A stretch of DNA of 11,039 nucleotides from Planctomycetota bacterium (GCA_022614705.1 JAKEIB010000357.1:1-11039); one strand, 5' to 3'; shown: positions 1 to 7,305, numbered from the stretch's first letter. Numbers and translations: made by a program. Notes: a model not told the origin generated them from the letters alone.

Positions 1-84
1 CCGCTGTTTGAGGCCCTCACCGCCAAACATCAACCGTTTCCAGAATCCTCCGACCCTAACCAACTGAAACTGTTCGACTTATAG
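1..84 (+). CDS. 3' end of an unidentified protein (partial) with clamp-binding-like C-terminus
   Basis: The first frame is open from the window edge to a TAG at 82-84 and gives 27 residues, ending PESSDPNQLKLFDL. The family is not recognisable from so little. The last residues contain QLKLF, which fits the QLxLF pattern of proteins that bind the bacterial DNA sliding clamp, such as DNA polymerases, Hda-type proteins and some transposases. A DNA-transaction protein or transposase is therefore possible, but this is inference from five residues. The frame could also be open by chance. The gene is separated from the sigma-factor cluster by 293 non-coding bases and is probably not part of it. Confidence 0.45.
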   Translation, partial: PLFEALTAKHQPFPESSDPNQLKLFDL

Positions 85-140
85 CCGGACACTACTGATA
101 TCCTATTCCTTTTTCTGTTTGGCGATCCTGGAGCTTGCTG

Positions 141-172
141 GGGCGTATTCCCATAAAAATTGCCATACGCCC
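141..172. repeat. Inverted repeat, 8-bp arms, possible terminator or operator
   Basis: GGGCGTAT at 141-148 is the exact reverse complement of ATACGCCC at 165-172, with a 16-base AT-rich loop between them. It lies 56 bases after the stop of the upstream gene and about 205 bases before the sigma-factor start. No T-run follows the second arm, so it is not a classic intrinsic terminator. It may be a transcript-end hairpin or a protein-binding site. Confidence 0.4.
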
Positions 173-255
173 GGCTATAGCTCCCCAGTTGGGTGCCGGT
201 GCCCTGTCGTCGTTGGACAATGGAAAGGATCGTTCAACGCAAAGCGAGCCGCTGC

Positions 256-288
256 TTTTTCGAAAAAAGTGATTGAAACTCGTACAAT
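256..288 (+). promoter_or_regulatory. Palindrome and weak promoter candidate upstream of the sigma-factor gene
   Basis: The region 85-377 has no convincing gene. Within it, TTTTTCGAAAAA at 256-267 is a perfect 12-bp palindrome. Overlapping it, TCGAAA (260-265) and TACAAT (283-288) are spaced by 17 bases and resemble sigma-70 -35 and -10 boxes, with 4/6 and about 5/6 matches. The downstream gene starts at 378. Promoter consensus in planctomycetes is poorly constrained, so this is only a candidate. A palindrome over the -35 box would suit a repressor site. Confidence 0.2.
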
Positions 289-377
289 TTGGATACCAAC
301 TCAGTGTTTTCGCGCGCATTGCCCAATGAGTGATATGTCGCCGCGGGTAATGATTCGCACCGAATCGGAGGCGGTGG

Positions 378-974
378 ATGGGCGGCGGTGAACAAAACGA
401 AGCTGGGCCGCCCAAAGTTACTGACCGAGAAGGTCAGCAGCAGTTCGTTCGCCTTTTCGTCGCCAATCAGCGACGGGTCCACGCCTTTATTCGAACGCTC
501 ATTCCGAATACGGCCGATGCGGATGATGTACTTCAAGAGACGAGTATTACGGGACTTTCGAAGTTTACCAGTTCTTTTTTGCGGGGGCGCGCCGACCCAA
601 GAGACTTTCGGATTGAGGATTTTGTCGCATGGATTTGCACGATTGCGCGATACGAAGCTCTCAAGTGGTGTCGGAAAGTGAAAAGAGGTCGTCCACTGTT
701 CAGCGAAGCTCTGACTGCCGAGCTGGCAGACTGTCACGCTCGACAACTTGATTATTTGGAAATGCGGCATGAAGCCCTTAATCATTGTCTCGAAAAATTG
801 TCGTCGCGGGATCGCGCGCTTCTATTTTTTCGATACGAATCAGATTTGACAGGTCCTGAGATAGCTGAGCGGTCAGGGCGGCCCGTCAACACGATTTACA
901 AGGCGTTGCAGCGGATTCGTCATACGTTGCTGGAATGCGTGGATCGTACGATTCGTGCCCAGGGGCATGCGTAA
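378..974 (+). CDS. ECF RNA polymerase sigma factor, Rhodopirellula/Verrucomicrobium-type
   Basis: This 198-residue protein directs RNA polymerase to a dedicated promoter set. Region 2 spans about residues 22-100, including NQRRVHAFIRTLIPNTADADDV and LQET. Region 4 spans about 136-188, with the helix-turn-helix around LTGPEIAERSGRPVNTIYKAL. Start choice: GGAGG at 367-371 lies six bases before the ATG. Compared with my memory of the family, the segment between LQET and the WxCxIA-like motif (about residues 58-83, including LRGRADPRDFRIED) is roughly ten residues longer, and the usual aromatic of the LW.KF motif is L60. The FecR gene begins directly after the TAA, so the two are co-translated and form a sigma/anti-sigma-like pair. 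The promoters it controls cannot be read from the window; the adjacent secreted-protein genes are the natural guess. Confidence 0.93.
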   Translation: MGGGEQNEAGPPKVTDREGQQQFVRLFVANQRRVHAFIRTLIPNTADADDVLQETSITGLSKFTSSFLRGRADPRDFRIEDFVAWICTIARYEALKWCRKVKRGRPLFSEALTAELADCHARQLDYLEMRHEALNHCLEKLSSRDRALLFFRYESDLTGPEIAERSGRPVNTIYKALQRIRHTLLECVDRTIRAQGHA

Positions 975-2591
975 ATGTTTCACCAGAGCAAGATAAAGCG
1001 CGAGCTGCAAACGCTGCTGCATGCGTTATGTGACGATCGGCTTAGCGATGAGCAGGCAGGACGACTTGCAGAGATTTTGCAGGGCAACGCTGAAGCAAAG
1101 CAGCGTTACTTGGAAATTCTCCATCTCGACACGAGTTTGAGATACTGGGCCGGCATCGAAGGCCATTTGCAAGCGCGTTCGCTGGATCATTATCCGCAAC
1201 CCCGTTCAATTGCCGTTGCTCCTGCAAGACCAGCGCAAGGAATAGCGCGGCGAATTGGCCTTGTGGCGGCAATAGCCTGTTGCATCGCGGCGGGTTGGTT
1301 CATTGGCATTCAAGGCAGTAAGCCAGAATTCGGGATTAATGTGGAAGCTGTGGAGTCGATGCTGGAGAACGCTGACGGAAGAGTCGGATTTGCAGGACGC
1401 ATCGTCAAATTCACGCCAGAGAGTCGATGGCTACCGACCAACCTGGCCGTTATGCGGGGCACCTATTTAAGGCCCGGCCAAGTACTGGAATTAGAGCGCG
1501 GCGTTGCCGAGGTACAGTTGGCTGCCGGAGCGTCGGCGATTCTGGAAGGTCCGGCGAAATTCGAAGTGAAATCAGATGCCGAGGGTTTTCTACATTACGG
1601 GAAAGTTACATTTGCAGCCTTCCGCGATTCGGATGCCGTGCAAGTCACGCTCTCCACTCCCAGCACTCGAATCCACACCAAGACAGGCGAGATTGGGACG
1701 ACCGTCGATGAGCGGGGCGTAACGGACGTCCAAGTGTTGTCGGGGTCTTTGTTGGCCGGCTTAGTCACCGAGGATGGCTCGGTGATTCATCGCTGTAGTC
1801 TATCGCAAGGATCAGCCACGCGTTTCAACCGATTCACCGAACTCGTCTCGAAGATCAGGTTTAATCGCGACGATTTCGTCGTCAGCGTGCCCGAGTCGTA
1901 TATCGCCTATCGAAATTATCAAGGCAGTGTCGGCAATCAAGTATTTGAGGGCAGCTTGGGCATGGATTTCGTGGTCATTGATCCGATCCAGGTCACCAAA
2001 CTTGGCGTGTTTGATAGTAACGCAGACGGCCTGAAACGCTCGCTCCGTGCTGAGTTGTGGGTTCGCGATGAGGCTGGTTCCGCCTATCGCTTCGACGATG
2101 ATTCCGGAGTCGAGCGTATTGCTGAGATGACCTTTACTCCGGACGATCCGGGGATACTGATCGAGTCGAACCGCTTCAAGCGGCTGCCATCACCCATCGT
2201 CTTGGCCCCGGGCGCTTATACGATCGTCGCCAGTGGCTACGGACTTGAGGAACCGAACGGCAACGAAGGCGACCGCAGATTCGATCGCGAGACGGGGCAA
2301 ATTATCGTGGTGCAAAAGCGGGAAGCTGGTTGGCAAGACCCTGGAGTGCCAATTCACGCGCTAAAGGGCCTCGACGATGGCGACGTTGCAATCATGTTTG
2401 TGGGCTCCGCACGGTGGGACGATCTTGTCGGACAGTTTCCCCGAGTGGTCGATAGTGGCGCCGTAAACCGGTTCCAAGCCGGCAGCTTTGAGTTCGAGCG
2501 ACTTGATCAGCACTCGCAAGAGCTTCGCAGGCAGGATGGTGAGTCACAGCGGCGATCAACCGAGCCCGGCAATTCCGATCGTTCGATCTAA
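975..2591 (+). CDS. Membrane FecR-domain anti-sigma-like protein with an outer domain shared with the adjacent PEP-CTERM protein
   Basis: The protein has 538 residues and its ATG directly follows the sigma-factor stop (TAAATG). Residues 1-60 form a cytoplasmic helical part (LLHALCDDRLSDEQAGRLAEIL) typical of planctomycete sigma-linked FecR proteins, with no HxxxCxxC zinc motif. ARR at 91-93 precedes a single membrane helix at about 94-112. A FecR-like beta domain follows at about 155-300 (GVAEVQLAAGASAILEGPAKFEV; later VTDVQVLSGSL). The usual DLGTEFG signature is replaced by a sequence around KTGEIGTTV. Residues about 316-511 are a further beta-rich domain (GMDFVV, LGVFDSNADGL, ELWVRD, PGAYTIVASGY, FVGSARW, NRFQAGSFEF) that matches units 1 and 2 of the protein encoded at 3233-7303. 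A likely role is to hold or release the sigma factor according to an outside signal. The pairing is strong; the signal is unknown. Confidence 0.88.
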   Translation: MFHQSKIKRELQTLLHALCDDRLSDEQAGRLAEILQGNAEAKQRYLEILHLDTSLRYWAGIEGHLQARSLDHYPQPRSIAVAPARPAQGIARRIGLVAAIACCIAAGWFIGIQGSKPEFGINVEAVESMLENADGRVGFAGRIVKFTPESRWLPTNLAVMRGTYLRPGQVLELERGVAEVQLAAGASAILEGPAKFEVKSDAEGFLHYGKVTFAAFRDSDAVQVTLSTPSTRIHTKTGEIGTTVDERGVTDVQVLSGSLLAGLVTEDGSVIHRCSLSQGSATRFNRFTELVSKIRFNRDDFVVSVPESYIAYRNYQGSVGNQVFEGSLGMDFVVIDPIQVTKLGVFDSNADGLKRSLRAELWVRDEAGSAYRFDDDSGVERIAEMTFTPDDPGILIESNRFKRLPSPIVLAPGAYTIVASGYGLEEPNGNEGDRRFDRETGQIIVVQKREAGWQDPGVPIHALKGLDDGDVAIMFVGSARWDDLVGQFPRVVDSGAVNRFQAGSFEFERLDQHSQELRRQDGESQRRSTEPGNSDRSI

Positions 2592-2607
2592 AGCGGGGAT
2601 CTTTGCA

Positions 2608-3132
2608 ATGTCGTTTGACTCGTCGCAAAATCCGTTGCAGCCTCGATTCGCCTTTGGCGAGGGGCTTGGGATACACATCCGAAGGTGCCTGTGTTATGCG
2701 CTTCGCGTCGTTTTGATGGCTGCGATCGCCGTCTCGTTGCTGGGATGTGGCGGCGCCGACCGGCCGACGACCGTACCCATCAATGGAAAAGTTACGCTCA
2801 ACAAGGGAACTTGGCCGATCGCCGGGACGCTGTTTTTTCTCCCCCTCGAACCGGCAGCGGGCCTTCCGCGCCGCGCCGCGACGGCCAAGTTTGAAACCGA
2901 CGGCGTTTTTGAGACGCCCTGTTCGTGGACTGAAGGAGATGGCGTCGTACCCGGCCGTTACAAAGTGTATGTGGAATGCTGGAAGGTAAGGCCCACGCGA
3001 GCTGGTCCGCCTCCCGTGGGATACACAACGCCAAAGTATCAGTCCGGAGCCACGAGTGATATCGAAGTGGAGATCACTGAGGAGTCGGCTGAGCAAACCT
3101 ACGAATGGGATTTTCCGCCGAACCGCGCGTAA
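2608..3132 (+). CDS. Small lipoprotein with transthyretin/carboxypeptidase-regulatory-like domain
   Basis: The chosen ATG at 2608 is 16 bases after the FecR stop and gives 174 residues. The open frame extends back to an ATG at 2488 inside the FecR gene, which is less likely. The N-terminus has a long n-region, then RRCLCYALRVVLMAAIAVSL and the lipobox LLGC, so C47 would be lipidated after signal peptidase II cleavage. An ATG at 2716 would leave only the end of the signal peptide. The mature part follows the usual planctomycete lipoprotein pattern: GKVTLNKG, an LFFLPLEP strand, FETDGVFE, VPGRYKVYV, then YTTPKYQSGATSDIEVEI, which is a single Ig/transthyretin-like fold. It probably sits on the periplasmic face of a membrane. 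These proteins are abundant in planctomycetes and have no established function. Its position suggests co-expression with the sigma/FecR pair. Confidence 0.85.
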   Translation: MSFDSSQNPLQPRFAFGEGLGIHIRRCLCYALRVVLMAAIAVSLLGCGGADRPTTVPINGKVTLNKGTWPIAGTLFFLPLEPAAGLPRRAATAKFETDGVFETPCSWTEGDGVVPGRYKVYVECWKVRPTRAGPPPVGYTTPKYQSGATSDIEVEITEESAEQTYEWDFPPNRA

Positions 3133-3232
3133 ATCGCCGGCCGCATTTGCTTCGTCTCACCCCGCAACTCGCATCGCATACACTAGTTCAACACTTGTCA
3201 CCATCGGGGCTTAATTTGGGAGAACTACTGAG

Positions 3233-6200
3233 ATGAATCTTCGAGCCTTTAAAAGTCTAAAACTCGCAGTCCTCGGACTATCGCTTCCGATCGTCATGTT
3301 GGCCGCTTCCCAGGCGTACAGTGTCGATGTGTTTGCCATTCAGCCAGGATTGAATGCTCCCGTCGGAACCATGCTCGGCAATCAGTTCTTGGGAGACGGG
3401 GGTAACCCGTTTGGAACGGCAACAGCGGTGTTAGGGCCTGTCGGCAATGACTTCGTGGTCAACCAACCCGTCGACATCACGTCCTTGGCGGTATTCGACG
3501 ATGGTCAAGATGGCATCGCTGCCGCCACAACGCTGACCGTCGAGCTGTGGTCACGAGAGACCTATACCACTCAGAGCTTCGCTGACGACACTGGAATTGC
3601 GATCCTCGCCAGCGACACGTTTACGTCCGGAAGTCCGGGCACGCTGAACGGCAAATTTCGCACCAAAACTCTAGCGTCGCCCCTCACGCTGCAACCGGGG
3701 GCGTACACGATCAGCGCCTGGGGCTTTAATAAGCCAACTGACCTCCTCTGGAATTTTGGACGAGACCCCGGCAGCGCCTTTTTGGCGGCTACGAATTACG
3801 GCCCGCCCGTTCGCAACGAAACGGGCGGCACCATTCAATTCGTCGGCACAAGCCGTTTCAGATCAAGTCCCTCCACGATCATGGGGGGGTTTCCGATTAC
3901 GCAGGACGTCACCGCGCCGCCCGCTGGATTAGATGTTGGATTCCAATCAGGTCCCGTGCGTTACCTGGCGGGCAATTTCATCTACACGCTGCCCGCGTCC
4001 GAAGCTCTATTGAGTGTTCGCGTCGATCGAGCGACGGGCGCAATGACTCTGACCAACGGTACCGCGAGTCCTGTGACGATTGTGGGCTATTCGATCACGT
4101 CGGCCTTCGGCTCGTTGAATTCCAACAACTGGTTGTCAATCGCCGCAAACTATGACGACAACAACGACGGCACCGTGGATCCGGACGACAACTGGACCAG
4201 ACTTACCACCAGCGGCGCGAGAGGCGACCTCACCGAGTTCGAGCTTGAGGGCGGCAACGGGGCCACACTTGCCGCGTCGCAATCGGTGAACCTGGGCGCT
4301 GCTCCTTGGATCGCGTCGCACGTTGAAGATCTCAGCTTTCAATATGTCCTCACTAATGGCACACAGGTTCAAGGGGACATTCAGTATTCCGGCAATGGCG
4401 GCTCGCCTTTCAAACGGGGCGACTTGGATTTCGACGGCACGCCTTTCGAGATCAGCGATTTCCAAGTCATGCTGCCAAACTTAATTTCCAACCATCCGAC
4501 GCTCTCGCTGGCAGAAGCGTACCAGTTAGGAGACTTGAACGCCGACAAGAGCGTTGACCAGAAGGACTTCCGGCTATTCAAAGTCGATTATATCGCCGGC
4601 GGCGGATCCGTTGCGGCCTTGGAAAACGCATTGCTCGGAGTGCCCGAGCCGGCAAGCCTGGCCATCGGCATTCTTGGCGGTCTGGGAGTTTCCATTGTGG
4701 TGCGACGGAAACGCGGCCGCTGCGTCGCTGCGACGTTCCTGGCTACTGTGGTCGTCCTGGGAGTCGGCGCGGGCGATTCGTCGGCGCAGATCATAGCGCT
4801 GCAATCCCAGGCGCCGCTGGCCGGCAACCAGAGCCTTACCAATGCGGTAGGCATGGATTTCATTGTGAACGAATTCCCCATCTCCGTTTCCTCGTTGGGT
4901 TTCTTCGACGCAGACCAGAATGGCCTCAGCACGGCCACGATTCGAGTTGATCTGTGGAGTCGAAATGACCAAGGAACGCCCACCGTTCCGGCTGGCGACA
5001 CCGGCATCGCTAGCCTGGCCAACATCTCCTTTACGTCGGCCGACGTTGGAACCCTCGAGGGCGGCAGTCGTTTCAAAGCGATCACTCCCATTGAACTGAG
5101 CCCTGGAGCGTACACGATCGTGGCCCAGGGGTTCACGGCGGAAGATCCTGTACACAACACTGCTAGAGTTACGTTTCCTGTCATTCCACCCCCGACGATC
5201 AACGATTCCGGAGGTCTGATTCAGTTCGTTGGGTTAGCTCGATTTAGTGCGGCCAATCCGCCGCCCGGTACTTTCCCCGGTACGGTGGATGGTGGCCCCG
5301 CCAATCGATATCACGCCGGCACGTTTAAGTACTTACCGGCGTTTGACCCGCTGACTCTTCAGGTGAATAGAACGACGGGCACCGTGACGTTGCTCAATAC
5401 GACCGCTGGCGACAGCTTCAACGTGGACTTCTACGAGCTGCACAGTAACGGCGGGTCGCTCAATCCGACCGGTTGGAACAGTTTGGAAGATCAAAACGAG
5501 TCAGAATGGTTCGAAACTGGTAACCAGGACTCCACTTCACTCGCGGAGGCGAATCTCATGAGCACACTGTTCGGCCCTGGCGCCTCGCGATGGCTTGGGA
5601 ATGCTTACAACACTTCCGTCGATTCCCAAGACGTATCGCTGACCTACGCGACCACAGGTGGAACCTCCATCGCCGCGAATGTCCAATACGTCGTCGGTCT
5701 GAGCGGCGATTTTAACGACGACGACAAAGTGGATTCGGCAGACTACGTCCGGTGGCGGAAGAACGAGACGGCCAACAATCCGTTGCCGAATGACGATGGA
5801 CTTACCACTCAGGCCGACCGCTACAGTCTCTGGCAGAGGCACTTCGGCGAGATAGTAATGCCCGGCAGCGGCGGCGGCAACGGCGCCGTGCCGGAGCCGT
5901 CATCCGGCGTGCTGCTGTTGTCCTCTGCAATGCTGTTAGTCGTATTAAGGTGTAGAGCTAGTTTCCGTCGCTGTGCGGTGGCTGTCTGCCTGTTGGCCGG
6001 TTGGCTCGTAGCCAGTGCTGCGCCCATTTATGCCTATACAAATGAACGGGAATATCGACTAGGCGATGATGCTTTAGAAGGCGCAGTGGCGGGTGAGGTG
6101 ATCGGGTCCGGAGCCGGAAATCCAACTCCCGGCGCCACGCTCGACAGCCAGGGACCGACTGGAGCGTTTCTCGACATTCCTGTTATTGGCAACCCGACGT

Positions 6201-7303
6201 ATGTGAACGTCGCGGATCGACCCGGCGCGACGGCGGGCGCACTGGGCGGCAGCTTTGATGGCGTGGACGATCGTCTTTCGGCCATCAGCGTCACTTCATT
6301 CAGCGAGTTTTGGGATTCAACCGTCTTGTTCCCAAATCGTGATTACCCGCTCAATTACGAGCTTCTGACGTCGCACGGCATGCAGCTCTGGTTGAAGCCG
6401 AATGCTCTCGCAGCAGGCACGCGGCAGGATGTGATTCTTGATACGAATCGGCACGGTGTCTTTATCTCTGCCACCGGCAAATGGTCACAGATTTTTGCAA
6501 CTGCGCAATTAGTTCCGGCAAATTCGGTGCAGATCGAGTCCGTCTCGAACGTCGATGTCGCGTTCGACGAGTGGTCGCATGTCATGCAGCTCAGCGGCAT
6601 TACCGATCTCATCGAGGGCCGGTCGCGGCTCAATGGCGCGTTGCTCGTCAACGGCGTCGCCGTGAGTACCATCGGCGCGAGCTACACCAATCTCACCGCT
6701 ACCCCCGAATTTAGGAAGCTGGCGATCGGCAGCAACCTCGCTGGAGATGGCAACTTTTATCGCGGCCTGATTGACGACGCTCGTGTCTTCCTGTGGGGCA
6801 ATAACACCGGCCAAATTACGCCCGTAGGAGCAATGCCGCCATTTACAGTATTCCCCACCGGTCAGAACTACGGTCGGCTACACCTGGGGGAGGACAACGA
6901 TTGGATCGCTCGCCAACTCTCTATTCTCGGCGTTACTGATGACGCCGACGTCAATCTGGACGGCTTCGTGAATCAGGCGGATGTGACCGCGTTTTCGCCG
7001 AATTGGTTAATGGTGCAAACACTCAACGGCGTTCAGATTGGCGATTGGAACAGCCGCCAGGATGGCGATCTGAACTACGACGGCGCGATTAACCTCGCCG
7101 ACGCCATCATATTGCACCAGGGATTATTGGCTGCGGGCGCCGGAGGACTCAACTTTGCGTCGTTGGGACAAACGGTTCCCGAGCCATCCAGCTTGTCGCT
7201 ATTTCTGTTGGCAACATTGGCATTCACTTGTCGTGGCTCACGGCGCGATTATGCGCATACAAAGAATAAGCTGCGAATTTCATCTCGCCTTGGAGGAGGT
7301 TAA
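3233..7303 (+). CDS. Triple PEP-CTERM secreted protein: three complete export/sorting units in one reading frame (candidate polyprotein)
   Basis: This is one uninterrupted 1356-residue frame; GGGAG at 3218-3222 precedes the ATG. Unit 1 (1-490): signal peptide ending ASQA (cut after about 28); a beta domain about 31-258 with GNDFVV and PGAYTISA; a second beta domain about 258-385 (LSVRVDRATGAMTLTNGT); dockerin-like repeats about 396-453 (DLDFDG, DLNADKSVD); VPEP at 470-473, helix, RRKRGR. Unit 2 (about 491-905): internal signal peptide (cut after A518), the same two beta domains, dockerin-like GDFNDDDKVDSADYVRWR near 825, VPEP at 886-889. Unit 3 (about 906-1356): internal signal peptide (cut after A934), LamG-like domain about 935-1215, dockerin-like repeats (DVNLDGFVNQADV, DLNYDGAINLADA), VPEP at 1315-1318 and a basic tail. 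PEP-CTERM proteins are exported by Sec and processed by an exosortase. Processing into three products is inference. Alternatives are a fused tandem array or internal translation starts. Confidence 0.9.
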   Translation: MNLRAFKSLKLAVLGLSLPIVMLAASQAYSVDVFAIQPGLNAPVGTMLGNQFLGDGGNPFGTATAVLGPVGNDFVVNQPVDITSLAVFDDGQDGIAAATTLTVELWSRETYTTQSFADDTGIAILASDTFTSGSPGTLNGKFRTKTLASPLTLQPGAYTISAWGFNKPTDLLWNFGRDPGSAFLAATNYGPPVRNETGGTIQFVGTSRFRSSPSTIMGGFPITQDVTAPPAGLDVGFQSGPVRYLAGNFIYTLPASEALLSVRVDRATGAMTLTNGTASPVTIVGYSITSAFGSLNSNNWLSIAANYDDNNDGTVDPDDNWTRLTTSGARGDLTEFELEGGNGATLAASQSVNLGAAPWIASHVEDLSFQYVLTNGTQVQGDIQYSGNGGSPFKRGDLDFDGTPFEISDFQVMLPNLISNHPTLSLAEAYQLGDLNADKSVDQKDFRLFKVDYIAGGGSVAALENALLGVPEPASLAIGILGGLGVSIVVRRKRGRCVAATFLATVVVLGVGAGDSSAQIIALQSQAPLAGNQSLTNAVGMDFIVNEFPISVSSLGFFDADQNGLSTATIRVDLWSRNDQGTPTVPAGDTGIASLANISFTSADVGTLEGGSRFKAITPIELSPGAYTIVAQGFTAEDPVHNTARVTFPVIPPPTINDSGGLIQFVGLARFSAANPPPGTFPGTVDGGPANRYHAGTFKYLPAFDPLTLQVNRTTGTVTLLNTTAGDSFNVDFYELHSNGGSLNPTGWNSLEDQNESEWFETGNQDSTSLAEANLMSTLFGPGASRWLGNAYNTSVDSQDVSLTYATTGGTSIAANVQYVVGLSGDFNDDDKVDSADYVRWRKNETANNPLPNDDGLTTQADRYSLWQRHFGEIVMPGSGGGNGAVPEPSSGVLLLSSAMLLVVLRCRASFRRCAVAVCLLAGWLVASAAPIYAYTNEREYRLGDDALEGAVAGEVIGSGAGNPTPGATLDSQGPTGAFLDIPVIGNPTYVNVADRPGATAGALGGSFDGVDDRLSAISVTSFSEFWDSTVLFPNRDYPLNYELLTSHGMQLWLKPNALAAGTRQDVILDTNRHGVFISATGKWSQIFATAQLVPANSVQIESVSNVDVAFDEWSHVMQLSGITDLIEGRSRLNGALLVNGVAVSTIGASYTNLTATPEFRKLAIGSNLAGDGNFYRGLIDDARVFLWGNNTGQITPVGAMPPFTVFPTGQNYGRLHLGEDNDWIARQLSILGVTDDADVNLDGFVNQADVTAFSPNWLMVQTLNGVQIGDWNSRQDGDLNYDGAINLADAIILHQGLLAAGAGGLNFASLGQTVPEPSSLSLFLLATLAFTCRGSRRDYAHTKNKLRISSRLGGG
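4643..4786 (+). other. Junction 1: PEP-CTERM signal fused to an internal signal peptide
   Basis: PEP at residues 471-473 is followed by a hydrophobic helix (ASLAIGILGGLGVSIVV), the basic patch RRKRGR (491-496), a second hydrophobic run (CVAATFLATVVVLGVGAG, 497-514) and DSSA before Q519. The basic patch can serve both as the cytoplasmic tail of the first helix and as the n-region of the next signal peptide. S516 and A518 fit the -3/-1 rule. Seen in the sequence; processing is inferred. Confidence 0.75.
4684..4702 (+). promoter_or_regulatory. Possible internal ribosome site and GTG start for unit 2
   Basis: GGGAG at 4684-4688 lies eight bases before two in-frame GTG codons (4697-4702). Initiation there would give a protein starting MVRRKRGRC with a normal-looking signal peptide. 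Unit 2 could then be made separately as well as by read-through from unit 1. The match may be chance in a Gly/Val-rich helix. Confidence 0.2.
5891..6034 (+). other. Junction 2: PEP-CTERM signal fused to an internal signal peptide
   Basis: PEP at residues 887-889 precedes a helix (SSGVLLLSSAMLLVVL), a basic patch RCRASFRR (906-913), a second hydrophobic run (CAVAVCLLAGWLVASA) and the cleavage-type sequence PIYA before Y935. An in-frame ATG at M900 lies inside the first helix but has no convincing Shine-Dalgarno sequence. The arrangement repeats junction 1 with a different sequence, so it is a reused design rather than a recent copy. Confidence 0.72.
7292..7299 (+). promoter_or_regulatory. Strong ribosome binding site for the DUF1559 gene inside the end of the previous gene
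   Basis: GGAGGAGG encodes part of the last three glycines of the 3233-7303 protein and lies six bases before the ATG at 7306. The stop codon at 7301-7303 falls between site and start. This indicates translational coupling of the secreted protein and the prepilin-like protein. Confidence 0.75.
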
Positions 7304-7305
7304 CG

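Noticed and set aside
2488..2607. Upstream in-frame ATG for the lipoprotein, overlapping the FecR gene
   Set aside because: It would add 40 residues before an already long signal peptide; the ATG at 2608 lies just after the FecR stop and gives a standard operon spacing.
3133..3232. Separate promoter for the polyprotein gene, for example TTGTCA at 3195
   Set aside because: No matching -10 element at a suitable distance and no recognisable ECF-type motif pair; a promoter may exist but is not visible.
4574..5202. Long minus-strand ORFs (193 and 204 codons) opposite the polyprotein gene
   Set aside because: They are antisense shadows of a well-supported coding frame, with low-complexity composition and no domain signals.
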